The translations under genes and the position numbers were made by a program. Shown one piece after another: positions 46,134-56,164 of a stretch of 64,000 nt of DNA; position 1 is the stretch's first letter; the number at the start of each line of letters is the position of its first letter. Source of the stretch: Sciscionella marina DSM 45152 (GTDB taxonomy: Bacteria; Actinomycetota; Actinomycetes; Mycobacteriales; Pseudonocardiaceae); NCBI RefSeq assembly GCF_000379465.1, contig NZ_KB905392.1:248001-312000 (forward strand), written 5' to 3'. Below the pieces are notes generated by a model that saw nothing but the letters and a program-made list of their open reading frames with translations, was not told the DNA's origin and searched no databases.

Positions 46134-46221
46134 GGTGTCTCCACACCGGCGCTCGTCCCCCGCCGCCTGTTCGCCCGCTCAGTCACCCGTCAATCATCGC
46201 ACCACCCACCGACGGTCCGGG

Positions 46222-46995
46222 TCACCACTGCCGCGGATGGCCACCCTGTTGCGGATATCCCTGCTGCTGGTGCGGGTGACCGGGCTGCGGGTATCCCTGC
46301 TGGCCGTAGCCGGGCTGGCCATAGCCCTGTTGGCCGTGACGCTGTTGCGGGTGGCCCTGTTGCGGATAGCCCTGCGGAACCGCCTGCTGCACCGGCTGGC
46401 CGTACACGACGAGCGTGTTCATCCACTTGTCACCGAAGGTGCGCACCTGCGGGTCGCTGTTGGCCATGATGAAACCGATCGCGAAGATGCCGTCGATGAC
46501 ATGGCAGAACTCACGCGCGATCGTGGTGCCGAGTCCCGGGGGCCTGCCGGTTCCGGCGTCCACGAGGATGAGTCCCTTCGACTTCTTGCCGATGCTGGCC
46601 CCGGTCGAGCCCTGCAGGAACCACCGATTCCAGTACAGCAGCCCGATCGAGGCGATGAAGAAGATGATCCCGATGACGAGCAGGGCGGCCGAGCTGAAGA
46701 GCCCGGTGATCAGGAAAACGAATCCGAGCACCAGCGCCGCGTAGCTGATCAGCGCGTCGATGAGGTAGGCACCGGCCCGGTCGCCCCAGGTCGCGATGGT
46801 GCCGGGCGCTCCCTGCTGCCCGCCATAGACCGCCTGCTGCTGGTAACCCTGCTGATAGCCGTGCTGCGGATAGCCCTGCTGGCCGTACCCCTGCTGTGGA
46901 TACCCGGGCTGCTGGTACTGCTGCGGTTGCCCGCCGTATCCCGGTGGCATCTGCTGTCCGTACTGCTGCGGCCCCTGGCCGTACGGATTGGTCAT
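46222..46995 (-). CDS. RDD-family membrane protein with Gln/Tyr/Gly/Pro-rich tails
   Basis: 257 residues from ATG 46995 with AAGGGGAG upstream. N-terminal tail of about 65 residues made of (P)QQGY-type repeats (GYPQQGYGQQGYPQHGYQQGY), a central RDD domain with three or four membrane helices (ATWGDRAGAYLIDALISYAALVLGFV, GASIGKKSKGLILVD), then a second tail with the same composition (QQGYGQPGYGQQGYPQPGHP). RDD function is unknown; ion or small-molecule transport is suspected. Tails on both sides are unusual. Confidence 0.88.
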   Translation of the reverse strand: MTNPYGQGPQQYGQQMPPGYGGQPQQYQQPGYPQQGYGQQGYPQHGYQQGYQQQAVYGGQQGAPGTIATWGDRAGAYLIDALISYAALVLGFVFLITGLFSSAALLVIGIIFFIASIGLLYWNRWFLQGSTGASIGKKSKGLILVDAGTGRPPGLGTTIAREFCHVIDGIFAIGFIMANSDPQVRTFGDKWMNTLVVYGQPVQQAVPQGYPQQGHPQQRHGQQGYGQPGYGQQGYPQPGHPHQQQGYPQQGGHPRQW

Positions 46996-47110
46996 CGGTG
47001 TACTCCCCTTCGATCGCCGCGCCCCCGACATCACGGCGCGAGTTCACGCGGCAGGGTACCCCGGCCGATCCGGACATGACGTACGCGACCGCCCGAATCG
47101 GTGACACCGC

Positions 47111-48010
47111 CTAGAAACCGAGTTTGCGCAGCTGTTTCGGATCGCGCTGCCATTCCTTGGTCACCCGCACGTGTAAGTCGAGGTAGACCTTGGAGCCGAG
47201 CAGCGTCTCGATCTGACGGCGCGCCTTCTGGCCGACCTCGCGCATCCGCGAACCGCCCTTGCCGAGCACGATCGCCTTCTGCGACTGGCGTTCCACGTGC
47301 ACCGAGGCGTAGATGTCGAGCATGTCGTCGCGTCCCTCGCGGGGCAGCATCTCCTCGACGGTCACCGCGATCGAGTGCGGCAGCTCGTCGCGCACCCCGT
47401 CCAGCGCGGCCTCGCGCACCAGTTCGGCGATCAGGGTCTGCTCGGGCTCGTCGGTGAGTTCCCCGTCCGGGTACAGCTGCGGCCCCTCGGGCAGCTGTCC
47501 GACCAGCAGATCGGCGAGCACCCCGGTCTGGAATCCGTCCACCGCGCTGACCGGGACGAGTTCGGCGAACTCCATGAGTTCCTGCATCCGCAGCAGCTGC
47601 TCGGCGACCACCGGCTTGTCCACCAGGTCGGTCTTGGTCACCACACCGAGCACGGGGGTCCGCTTGGCCACCCCGCGCAGCTGCTCGGCGATGAACCGGT
47701 CGCCGGGGCCGAGCTTGGCGTCGGCCGCGACACAGAAACCGATCACATCCACTTCGGACCAGGTTTCCAGCACCACCTCGTTGAGCCGCTTACCGAGCAG
47801 CGTGCGCGGGCGGTGCAGCCCCGGGGTGTCCACGATGATCAGCTGCGCGTCCGGCCGGTGCACGATGCCCCGGATCGCGTGCCGTGTCGTCTGCGGTTTG
47901 TCGGATGTGATGGCGACCTTGCTGCCGACGAGCTCATTGGTGAGCGTGGACTTCCCCGCGTTGGGGCGTCCGACGAAGCAGGCGAAACCGGAACGGTGCA
48001 TGCCGGGCAT
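47111..48010 (-). CDS. era: GTPase Era
   Basis: 299 residues from ATG 48010 (a Met three codons in is the alternative). G1 [10 protein letters not shown] near residue 13, G2/switch TTRHAIRG, G3 DTPGLHRP, G4 TKTDLV; C-terminal KH domain with [18 protein letters not shown] and ending QLRKLGF. Assists 30S assembly by binding the 3' end of 16S rRNA. Its start shares one base with the ClC stop (TAATG), so it is translationally tied to the transporter. Confidence 0.97.
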   Translation of the reverse strand: MPGMHRSGFACFVGRPNAGKSTLTNELVGSKVAITSDKPQTTRHAIRGIVHRPDAQLIIVDTPGLHRPRTLLGKRLNEVVLETWSEVDVIGFCVAADAKLGPGDRFIAEQLRGVAKRTPVLGVVTKTDLVDKPVVAEQLLRMQELMEFAELVPVSAVDGFQTGVLADLLVGQLPEGPQLYPDGELTDEPEQTLIAELVREAALDGVRDELPHSIAVTVEEMLPREGRDDMLDIYASVHVERQSQKAIVLGKGGSRMREVGQKARRQIETLLGSKVYLDLHVRVTKEWQRDPKQLRKLGF

Positions 48011-49779
48011 TATCTCCCGCCGGTAGCCACCGCCGTTTCCGGGAGCGCCGCGAGCACCGTGCGGTGGGTGATCCAGCCGACGAGTTCGTGCGCTTTCTCG
48101 TCCAGCACGGGAATCCCGCTCGCGTCCACTTCCACGAGGGCGTCCAGTGCCGCATCGAGTGAGGCGTCCGCGGTGACCGTCGGCGGATGCTGGGCGAGAT
48201 CCGCGAGGCAGGAACGCTGAGCTTCCTGATCGAGGGCCTCGGCGACCGCGCGGGCGGTCACGCAGCCGTGGTACTGCTCGTCTTCGCCGATCACCGGTGC
48301 GGCACCGTTCGCGGACAACAGCAGCTCGCGCGCGGCTTCCTCGAGCGGGGTCTGGGCGGGCAGCGGTTCGGGAAGCGGTTCCATCACCGTGCCGACGGCC
48401 CGGCCGCCGAACCGGCGCGGATGGTCCAGCCGGACGCCGCGGCGGGTGAGCTTGAAGGTGTAGATCGTGTCCCCGGACAGTCTCCTGGAGACCACCGTGG
48501 CGAGCACGATCGCGAGCATGAGCGGCAGGATGATCGAGTACTCGCCGGTGAGCTCGAACAGCACGATGATCCCGGTGATCGCCGCGCGGGTGGCCCCGGC
48601 GAAGGCGGCGCCCATGCCGATCAGCCCGTACAGTCCCGGACTTCCCGCCCCGGGGACGAGCTGATCGGCGAGGATACCGAATGCCGTCCCGGACATCGCC
48701 CCGATGAACAGCGAGGGCGCGAACACCCCGCCCGAGCCGCCGATGCCGATGGTCAGCCCGGTGGCCAGGATCTTGCCCGTGGCCAGGGCGAGCAGCAGCC
48801 ACAGGCCGAACCGCCCGTCCATGGCGTGCTGCATCACCGGATAGCCGACCCCGTACATCTGCGGCAGCACCAGGAGCAGCCCGCCGAGCAGCAGTCCGCC
48901 GATCGCGGGGCGCAGCCACTCGGGACCGCGCCAGAGCCAGTCGCACGCGTCCTCGATCAGGTACAGCAGCCGGGAGAACGCCACCCCGACCATCCCGACC
49001 ACCAGACCGAGCAGGGCGAAGAGCAGGTACTGATAGGCGTGGTGGATGTGCAGCTTCGGCAGGTCCAGGAACGGATGGTCGCCGAGCATCGCCCGGCCGA
49101 TGACGCTCGCCGTAACGCTGGAGAGCACCACCGCGCCGAAGGCCCGCGCCGCGAAGTCCCGCAGGATCAGCTCCATCGCGAAGAACGGCCCGGCCAGCGG
49201 AGCGTTGAAGGTCGCGGCGATCCCGCCCGCGGCACCGCAGGCGACGAGCACCCGCAGCCGGGCCTCGGGGATCCGGGTGAGTCTGCCGATCGTGGATCCC
49301 CATGCGGAGCCGATCTGCACGATCGGGCCTTCCCTGCCCACCGAACCGCCACCACCGATGCACAGCGCGGAGGCGAGCGCCTTGACCACGGTGACCTGCG
49401 GGGCGATCCGCCCACCACGCTCGGCGACCGCGTACATCACCTCGGGCACCCCGTGCCCGCGCGCCTCGGGGGCGAACTTGTTCACCAGCGGCCCGTAGAT
49501 CAGCCCGGCCACGACCGGGGCGAACAGCACGAAATACGGGCCGAGCCAAGGCACCAGCCCGTTGGCGGCGTGCCCGGCATCGGAATAGTCGGCGTGCCCG
49601 GAGAGCACTCTGGTCACGGCGCTGATCAGCCAGCGGAACCCCACCGCACCGATCCCCGCGCCCGCACCGATCAGCACGGCCAGCACGACGAGCCCTCCGG
49701 TGCGTTCGGCGATCCATGCACGCAGCGGTACCCGCCCGGGAACCGCGAGCGACCAACGACGTCCGGCGGCTTCACTCAC
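48010..49779 (-). CDS. ClC-family chloride/proton transporter with CBS pair
   Basis: 589 residues from GTG 49779; an in-frame ATG at 49803 would overlap the MarR operator. About 11-12 membrane helices with the ClC selectivity motifs: GGGGSVGREGPIVQIG (gating Glu in GREGP), GSGGVFAPSLFIG, and GLYGLIGMGAAFAGATRAAITGIIVLFELTG. C-terminal cytosolic CBS pair (TVMEPLPEPLPAQTPLEEA; GCVTARAV; PVLDEKAHELVGWIT). The gating Glu suggests an H+/Cl- antiporter. Placed immediately upstream of era and divergent from a MarR gene. Confidence 0.92.
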   Translation of the reverse strand: MSEAAGRRWSLAVPGRVPLRAWIAERTGGLVVLAVLIGAGAGIGAVGFRWLISAVTRVLSGHADYSDAGHAANGLVPWLGPYFVLFAPVVAGLIYGPLVNKFAPEARGHGVPEVMYAVAERGGRIAPQVTVVKALASALCIGGGGSVGREGPIVQIGSAWGSTIGRLTRIPEARLRVLVACGAAGGIAATFNAPLAGPFFAMELILRDFAARAFGAVVLSSVTASVIGRAMLGDHPFLDLPKLHIHHAYQYLLFALLGLVVGMVGVAFSRLLYLIEDACDWLWRGPEWLRPAIGGLLLGGLLLVLPQMYGVGYPVMQHAMDGRFGLWLLLALATGKILATGLTIGIGGSGGVFAPSLFIGAMSGTAFGILADQLVPGAGSPGLYGLIGMGAAFAGATRAAITGIIVLFELTGEYSIILPLMLAIVLATVVSRRLSGDTIYTFKLTRRGVRLDHPRRFGGRAVGTVMEPLPEPLPAQTPLEEAARELLLSANGAAPVIGEDEQYHGCVTARAVAEALDQEAQRSCLADLAQHPPTVTADASLDAALDALVEVDASGIPVLDEKAHELVGWITHRTVLAALPETAVATGGR

Positions 49780-49800
49780 TATTGCATTATGAAACCATTG

Positions 49801-49813
49801 CACATGACATGTG
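49801..49813. promoter_or_regulatory. Palindromic operator between ClC and MarR genes
   Basis: CACATG-A-CATGTG is a perfect 6-1-6 palindrome in the 69-base divergent spacer. It lies 24 bases upstream of the -10 of the MarR gene and 22 bases from the ClC start. Most simply the binding site of that MarR protein. Confidence 0.6.
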
Positions 49814-49836
49814 TACGTGAGCTTCCCGACATGGGG

Positions 49837-49849
49837 TAAAACGGTGCCG
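49837..49849 (+). promoter_or_regulatory. Putative leaderless promoter of the MarR gene
   Basis: TAAAAC (49837-49842) is followed by six bases and GTG 49849; no ribosome binding site. Confidence 0.4.
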
Positions 49850-50325
49850 TGACCAACCCCGTTGATGACGACACGGACATCGATGCCGTCACCGATGCGA
49901 TGCTGACCGCCTCGCGGCTGCTGATCGCCATCTCGGCGCGCAGTATCGCCTCCGTCGCGGACTCGCTGACGCTTCCGCAGTTCCGGCTGTTGGTCGTGCT
50001 GGCGAATGGCGGGGCGACGAAACTGGTCACGCTCGCCGAGCAGCTGGGGGTGAATCCCTCGACGGCGACCCGCACGGTGGACCGGCTGATCTCCTCGGGA
50101 ATGGTCACCCGCGAGGCGAATCCGGCCTCGCGAAGGGAGACCCTGTTGCGCCTTTCCCCAGAGGGCGAGCGGGTCGTGCGGCGGGTGACCTCGCAGCGGC
50201 GCACCGAGATCGCCGAGATCGTGGCCCGGATGCCCGCGGCCGAGCGCGCCGGATTCGTCGAGGCGCTGTGGTCGTTCGCCCGCGCGGGTGGCGAACCGCC
50301 CGCGGGCAACCGGGTGGGGCTATAG
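49849..50325 (+). CDS. MarR-family regulator divergent to ClC transporter
   Basis: 158 residues from GTG 49849. Winged helix LPQFRLLVVLANGGATKLVTLAEQLGVNPSTATRTVDRLISSGMVTREANPASRRETLLRLSPEG. Divergent arrangement and the CACATG palindrome suggest control of the ClC gene, and through coupling perhaps of era. Inducer unknown. Its end overlaps the convergent next gene by six bases. Confidence 0.92.
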   Translation: MTNPVDDDTDIDAVTDAMLTASRLLIAISARSIASVADSLTLPQFRLLVVLANGGATKLVTLAEQLGVNPSTATRTVDRLISSGMVTREANPASRRETLLRLSPEGERVVRRVTSQRRTEIAEIVARMPAAERAGFVEALWSFARAGGEPPAGNRVGL

Positions 50326-50670
50326 CCGTTCGCGCACCGAACCGCTCTCGTCCGCGCGAAACACCGGGGCGTCGCCGGTGAGATCGTGCACGGCGGACAG
50401 CGAGGGCTCGTCCACGGCCTCCGCGGCGGTGACGATCACCGCGGCTTCGAGCCCGTCCACCCCACTCGCCACGGCGGCGGCCACCGCGGCCTGTGCCGCG
50501 GTCAGCCGCAGCGAGGGCAGGGCGACCGTGCTCGCCGCGTAGGTCCGCCCCTCGGTGTCGCGTACCGCGGCGCCTTCCGCCGCACCGGTGCGCGCCCGCG
50601 CGGACCGCGCGAGGGTGAGGAGCTTGGCGTCCTCGGCCCCGAGTTCCCCGTGTGCGTCCTGTCCGGTCAT
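50320..50670 (-). CDS. Degenerate cytidine-deaminase-fold protein (Rv2365c-type)
   Basis: 116 residues. The pattern resembles cytidine deaminase (LLTLARSARARTGAAEGAAVRDTEGRTYAASTVALPSLRLTAAQAAVAAAVASG), but the zinc ligands are gone: where active enzymes have C/H-A-E the sequence reads LTAAQAA, and there is no PCxxC. It contains no Cys at all. Probably a structural or regulatory relic conserved between era and the CNNM gene in actinobacteria. It overlaps the CNNM start by four bases. Confidence 0.8.
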   Translation of the reverse strand: MTGQDAHGELGAEDAKLLTLARSARARTGAAEGAAVRDTEGRTYAASTVALPSLRLTAAQAAVAAAVASGVDGLEAAVIVTAAEAVDEPSLSAVHDLTGDAPVFRADESGSVRERL

Positions 50671-51959
50671 TCCCGTGTCTCCTGTTCCTCGTTCTCGGCC
50701 GCGCGCTCGGTGCGGTGCGCGAGCACGGATGTGATCCGCATCCGCCCCCTGCGGTCCTTGCCGCCCTCGGCGCGCAGCCGAAGGCCGTCGATCTCGGCCT
50801 CGGTCCCCGGCAGCGGTACCCGTCCGATGCGTTGCGCGAGCAGTCCGCCGACGGTCTCCACATCCGGTTCGTCGAATTCCAGGCCGAACAGTTCGCCGAA
50901 GTCCTCGACGGGCAACCGCGAGGAAACCCGGAGCACCCCGTCCTCGAGGTGTTCGACGGGTATGTTCTCGGCCGCATCGGATTCGTCGGTGATCTCCCCG
51001 ACGATCTCCTCGAGCACATCCTCGATGGTCAGCAGTCCGGCGGTGCCACCGTATTCGTCCACGACCACGGCCAGGTGCGTGTTGTCCCGCTGCATCTGCC
51101 GTAGCAGCCCGTCGAGGCGTTTGGTGTCCGGGATGAACGCGGCGGGCTGCATGAGGTCGGTGAGTTTCGCCTCGCCGGGTTGCTGGATCCCGGCGCGGGC
51201 GAGGTCTTTGAGGTTGAGCACGCCGACGATGTCGTCCACGCTCTCGGAGATCACCGGGATTCTGGTGAATCCGGTGCGCAGGGACAGGGCCAGGGCCTGG
51301 CGCACCGATTTGGTGTGCTCGATCCAGACGATCTCGGTGCGCGGGACCATGACCTCGCGCGCGATCGTGTCGCCGAGCTCGAAGACCGAGTGGATCATCT
51401 CGCGGGCGCCCGCGTCGACCAGTCCGCGTTCCCCGGCGAGGTCGACGAGTTCGCGCAGCTCCACCTCCGAGGAGAAGGGGCCGTCCCGGAATCCGCGGCC
51501 CGGGGTGATCGCGTTACCGATCAGGATCAGCAGCCGGGAGAGCCTGCCGAACAGCACTCCGAGCGCGCGCACCACGACCGCCGAGGTGAGCCCGACACGG
51601 TAGGAGTGCTGGCGGCCGATGGTGCGCGGGCCGACCCCGACCAGCACGTAGGAGACGATCACCATCGCGGCCGCGGCGACCAGGGCGGCGAACCAGATCG
51701 GATCGATGAGCTGCCAGCACACCATGGTCACCAGCACGGTCGCGGTGAGTTCGCAGACCAGTCGCAGCAGCAGGAGCAGGTTGATGTGTCTCGGCCGCTC
51801 CCGCACCACGGCGAGCAGTGCCTTGGCCCCCGGCCGTCCCTCGCGACGCAGATCCTCGACGCGGGCCAGGGAGGTGGCCCCGAGCGCGGCGTCCGCGCAG
51901 GCGAATCCGCCGGCTGCGATGACGAGCAGTACCGCGACGATCAGCAGGGTGGGGATCAC
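50667..51959 (-). CDS. CNNM/CorC-family transporter (DUF21-CBS-CorC_HlyC)
   Basis: 430 residues. DUF21 membrane domain with three or four helices (residues 1-165), CBS pair (VMVPRTEIVWIEHTKSVRQAL; AAFIPDTKRLDGLLRQMQRDNTHLAVVVDEYGGTAGLLTIEDVLEEIVGEI), and a C-terminal CorC_HlyC domain (RVSSRLPVEDFGELFGLE). Older name hemolysin; the family includes Mg2+ and other divalent-cation efflux proteins. It stands six bases downstream of the ybeY stop. Confidence 0.93.
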   Translation of the reverse strand: MIPTLLIVAVLLVIAAGGFACADAALGATSLARVEDLRREGRPGAKALLAVVRERPRHINLLLLLRLVCELTATVLVTMVCWQLIDPIWFAALVAAAAMVIVSYVLVGVGPRTIGRQHSYRVGLTSAVVVRALGVLFGRLSRLLILIGNAITPGRGFRDGPFSSEVELRELVDLAGERGLVDAGAREMIHSVFELGDTIAREVMVPRTEIVWIEHTKSVRQALALSLRTGFTRIPVISESVDDIVGVLNLKDLARAGIQQPGEAKLTDLMQPAAFIPDTKRLDGLLRQMQRDNTHLAVVVDEYGGTAGLLTIEDVLEEIVGEITDESDAAENIPVEHLEDGVLRVSSRLPVEDFGELFGLEFDEPDVETVGGLLAQRIGRVPLPGTEAEIDGLRLRAEGGKDRRGRMRITSVLAHRTERAAENEEQETRE

Positions 51960-51965
51960 GGCAGG

Positions 51966-52492
51966 CTACTCGTCGAGCCCCACCGTGCCGAGCAGCCTGC
52001 TGTCCGCGGCCCGCGCCGCCTCCTGCGCACGTGCCTCGCGGCGGGCGGTCGCCAGTTCGGCGAGGATGCGCTTCTGCAGGGTGAACATCTCGCGTTCCTC
52101 GGCGGGTTCCGCATGGTCGTAGCCGAGCAGGTGCAGCACCCCGTGCACGGTGAGCAAATGCAGCTCGTCCATGAGCGCATGTCCCGCCTTGCGTGCCTGG
52201 TCGCGGGCGAATTCGGGGCAGAGCACGATGTCGCCGAGCATGCTCGGCCCGGATTCGGTGGCGTCCGGGCGGCGCATGGTGTCCAGTTCGTCCATCGGGA
52301 AGGACATCACGTCGGTGGGTCCGGGCAGGTCCATCCACTGTTCGTGCATATCGGACATCACCGAGAGGTCCACGAGCAGCACGGACAGCTCGGCGAGCGG
52401 GGACACCTCGAGTTGCCCGAGCGCGAACCGGGCTGCTTCCACGATCGACTGCTCGTCGACCCCGACGCCGGATTCGTTGGCGATCTCGACGC

Positions 52493-52496
<4 letters not shown>
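51966..52496 (-). CDS. ybeY: Endoribonuclease YbeY (16S rRNA maturation)
   Basis: 176 residues. Zinc motif [11 protein letters not shown] (H-x3-H-x5-H) near residue 117, DVMSFPMDE and [11 protein letters not shown] upstream, diagnostic of YbeY. A C-terminal extension of about 30 Ala/Arg-rich residues. Acts in 16S rRNA 3' maturation and ribosome quality control. Start overlaps the phoH stop (ATGA). Confidence 0.96.
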
Positions 52497-53554
<1,058 letters not shown>

Positions 53555-53742
53555 AGACGTTCTAGCCCACTTCCTGCGCCCTTCGTGCGCTCCGGCTGCA
53601 TATCGCTACCGAAAGTCTAGAACCAAGCCCCCCTCAAGCGCACCACAGTTCCCCCCGGCCCACCGGAACCCTTCCACAACGCACTCGACCGCACACGAAA
53701 CCACCCTCCGAAACCGCGCAGCCAAGCCGAACCAACCGCACC

Positions 53743-53801
53743 GTGGGGGCGTGGGGGCGTGGGGGCGTGGAGGCGTGGAGGCGTGGAGGCTCAGCCTCCA
53801 C
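53743..53801. repeat. 8-bp tandem repeat with terminal hairpin
   Basis: Three copies of GTGGGGGC (53743-53766) are followed by three of GTGGAGGC (53767-53790). The last copy pairs with GCCTCCAC (53794-53801) around TCA to form a hairpin. The two repeat types differ by one base, so the array grew by slippage after a substitution. The G-rich strand could also form quadruplex-like structure. Confidence 0.85.
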
Positions 53802-53865
53802 AGACGATTGACGACCGAGTACCGGCGAGCGCTCTCCGCGGGCAGGGGCCGGGAAACGAAGGAGG

Positions 53866-53910
53866 GCCGCGTCGCGGTGGAACCTGGGGGTCGTTCCACC
53901 GCGACGCGGC
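53866..53910 (-). terminator. 18-bp perfect hairpin, probable terminator of the rsmE-side operon
   Basis: 53866-53883 pairs perfectly with 53893-53910 around a 9-base loop. Read on the minus strand it lies 240 bases past the rsmE stop and is followed by CTCCTTCGTTTCCC, a modest U-rich stretch. Far stronger than other hairpins in the window; a structured small RNA or processing site is possible. Confidence 0.55.
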
Positions 53911-54153
53911 GCGCGCCGGACCGAGGGGGGAGGTGTCCGGCGAGTCGAAGGAGGCCGGTGAACACTCCGTGTCCACAAGGCCAGCCGTTCGTGTCCGTCA
54001 CTGAAAGAATAGCCCCTCCGCGCGGCGTTCGCCAGCGTCGTTGGAAACTAAAATATCTCCGCGACCATGTTGTTGCTGATGCACATACCCCCGCTGAGCT
54101 GGACGAGTGTCTCAAGCGGGGATCCGCGATTTCGATGAATCCCGGGCCAGCGG

Positions 54154-54912
54154 TCAACTGCCGACCCCGGCGGAGCCTGACCAGCGCGGGGTGAGCGCGC
54201 CGAGCGCACCGAGGGCGACGGCGGCGGCCGTCGAGGCGCGCAGCACCTGCGGGCCGAGCCGGGTCTCGGCCGCGCCCGCGGCGCCCAACCGGTCCCGTTC
54301 GCCGTCGTCGATGCCGCCTTCCGGGCCGATGATCAGCAGCACCTCGCCTACGTCCGCGAGATCGAGCTCGGTCAGCGGACGGCTCGCCGATTCGTGCAGC
54401 ACGACGGCCAGATCCGCCTCGGCGGCGAGGTTCGCGAGCCCGAGCGTGCTCACCGGTTCGGCGACCTCGGGAACCCAAGAGCGCCGCGCCTGCTTGGCCG
54501 CCGATGTCACGGTCGACCGCCATCTGGCCAGGGCCTTCGCCCCGCGCGGGCCCTCGTCCCAGCGCGCCACGCAGCGGTTCGCCCGCCAGGGAACGATCGC
54601 GTCGGCGCCCGCCTCGGTGGCCAGTTCCACGGCGAGCTCGCCCCGGTCCCCTTTCACCAGCGCCTGCACCACGGTGACCCGGGGCCAGGCGGGCGCGCTG
54701 CGGACGCGTTCGGTGATGCGCAGCTCGAGCCGGTCGCGTTCCACGTTCTCGATCACGCAACTGGCACTGGTGCCCGCGCCGTCGGTGAGCACGAGCGATT
54801 CGCCGGTCCGCAGTCGGCGCACGGTGGCCGCGTGGTGTCCCTCCGGCCCGTCGAGCACCGCGAATTCACCGTCCGGGAGCCGTTCGGTGAGGAAAACCGG
54901 CGCGGTGCTCAC
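54154..54912 (-). CDS. rsmE: 16S rRNA m3U1498 methyltransferase RsmE
   Basis: 252 residues. N-terminal PUA-like domain ([31 protein letters not shown]) and SPOUT methyltransferase with the knot motif [23 protein letters not shown] and [15 protein letters not shown]-dependent. Start overlaps the dnaJ stop (ATGA); the dnaJ-rsmE order is conserved in actinobacteria and many Firmicutes. Confidence 0.96.
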   Translation of the reverse strand: MSTAPVFLTERLPDGEFAVLDGPEGHHAATVRRLRTGESLVLTDGAGTSASCVIENVERDRLELRITERVRSAPAWPRVTVVQALVKGDRGELAVELATEAGADAIVPWRANRCVARWDEGPRGAKALARWRSTVTSAAKQARRSWVPEVAEPVSTLGLANLAAEADLAVVLHESASRPLTELDLADVGEVLLIIGPEGGIDDGERDRLGAAGAAETRLGPQVLRASTAAAVALGALGALTPRWSGSAGVGS

Positions 54913-56081
54913 CGGTGCTTGGCGCGCAGCCGGGAGAACAGGCCGTGTCCGCCGCGGCCGTTCACGGCCAGTTCCGGCTGCTCCTCGCCGCGCAGTTCGG
55001 CGAGCTGGCGGAGCAGTTCGCTCTGTTTGGCGTCCAGTTTGGTCGGAACCAGGACCTCGAGGTGCACGTGCAGGTCGCCGTAGCCGTCGACCCGCCCCGA
55101 GGAGCGCAGCCGCGGCATGCCCTTGCCGTTCAGCACCAGCTCGGTGCCCGGCTGGGTGCCCGGTTCGATGTCGAGCTCCTCGACCCCGTCCAGGGTCTCG
55201 AGCGGAACTGTCGTGCCGACGGCGGCCGCGGTCATCGGCACCCGCACCACGCAGTGCAGGTCGGCTCCATCGCGCTCGAACACCTCGTGCGGCTTCTCCG
55301 CCACCTCGACGTACAGGTCACCGGCCGACCCGCCACCCGGCCCGACCTCGCCCTGATCGGCCATCCGCACCCGCATGCCGTCGCCGACTCCGGGCGGCAT
55401 CTTCACGGTGATCGCGCGCCGCGAGCGGACCCGTCCGTCGCCCGCGCACTGCCCGCAGGGATGCTCGATGACCTCGCCGAAACCGTGGCAGACCGGGCAC
55501 GGCCGGGCGGTGACCACCTGGCCGAGGAAGGAACGCTGGACGTTCTGCACCTCGCCGCGGCCCGCGCAGGTGTCACAGGTCCGGGTGCCGCTGCCCTCAC
55601 TGGTCCCGGCGCCCCGGCACTTGTCGCACAGCACGGCGGTGTCCACGGTGAGTTCGCGCTCCACCCCGCTCGCACACTCCTCGAGGGAGAGCTCCATACG
55701 GATGAGCGCGTCCGAACCGGGCTGGGTCCTGCTGCGCGGTCCGCGGCCGCGTGCGGCTCCGCCACCCGAGGCCGCGCCGAAGAAGGCGTCCATGATGTCG
55801 CCGAGCCCGCCGAATCCGGCGAACGGGTCACCACCCCCGCCGCCACGCATACCGCCCATGGCACCGTCCAGCGGATCCCCGCCGAGGTCGACCACCTGGC
55901 GCTTCTGCGGGTCGGAGAGCACCTCGTACGCCTCGGTGACCTCGCGGAACCGTTCCTGTGCCGCATCGTCCGGGTTCACATCCGGGTGCAGCTCACGGGC
56001 CAACTTGCGGTACGCGCGCTTGATCTCGTCGGCGCTCGCGTCCTTGCGCACGCCGAGCGTGCCGTAGTAGTCCCTGGCCAC
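54909..56081 (-). CDS. dnaJ: Chaperone DnaJ (DnaJ2 type)
   Basis: 390 residues. J domain with HPD ([11 protein letters not shown]), Gly/Phe-rich linker ([22 protein letters not shown]), four zinc CxxCxGxG repeats ([32 protein letters not shown]) and the C-terminal substrate-binding domains. Hsp40 co-chaperone of DnaK. As in mycobacteria this copy (DnaJ2) is linked to hrcA instead of dnaK. A stable hairpin lies between the hrcA stop and its start. Confidence 0.97.
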   Translation of the reverse strand: MARDYYGTLGVRKDASADEIKRAYRKLARELHPDVNPDDAAQERFREVTEAYEVLSDPQKRQVVDLGGDPLDGAMGGMRGGGGGDPFAGFGGLGDIMDAFFGAASGGGAARGRGPRSRTQPGSDALIRMELSLEECASGVERELTVDTAVLCDKCRGAGTSEGSGTRTCDTCAGRGEVQNVQRSFLGQVVTARPCPVCHGFGEVIEHPCGQCAGDGRVRSRRAITVKMPPGVGDGMRVRMADQGEVGPGGGSAGDLYVEVAEKPHEVFERDGADLHCVVRVPMTAAAVGTTVPLETLDGVEELDIEPGTQPGTELVLNGKGMPRLRSSGRVDGYGDLHVHLEVLVPTKLDAKQSELLRQLAELRGEEQPELAVNGRGGHGLFSRLRAKHR

Positions 56082-56115
56082 GTTCTCCCAGTCCTCCTGA
56101 TTGCCTGCGTTCCCC

Positions 56116-56141
56116 CATCCAGTGTGCCTGCACTGGATGGA
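56116..56141 (-). promoter_or_regulatory. Hairpin between hrcA and dnaJ
   Basis: CCATCCAGTG / CACTGGATGG, 10 perfect pairs around TGCCTG, in the 83-base spacer. No U-run follows on the minus strand, so a processing or attenuation site that sets the hrcA:dnaJ ratio is as likely as termination. Confidence 0.5.
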
Positions 56142-56164
56142 CTTGCCGAACCCGGCTCATTCAC

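Larger units (their letters stand above)
53555..54153. other. 600-base intergenic region between rsmE and phoH
   Basis: No convincing gene. It contains a six-copy 8-bp tandem repeat ending in a hairpin (53743-53801), an 18-bp perfect hairpin (53866-53910), and near 54045-54100 a patch of unusually low GC with no recognisable product. The short open frames have no family resemblance and no ribosome binding site. The phoH promoter must lie near its left end. Base composition and simple repeats set it apart from the closely packed genes around it. Confidence 0.7.

Noticed and set aside
53743-53801. Tandem array considered as CRISPR
   Set aside because: The unit is 8 bp with no spacers and no cas genes nearby. 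It is a simple tandem repeat.
54001-54153. Possible gene remnant in the lower-GC patch before rsmE (frame reading HTPAELDECLKRG)
   Set aside because: No start with a ribosome binding site, no recognised family, and the frame runs into antisense of rsmE.
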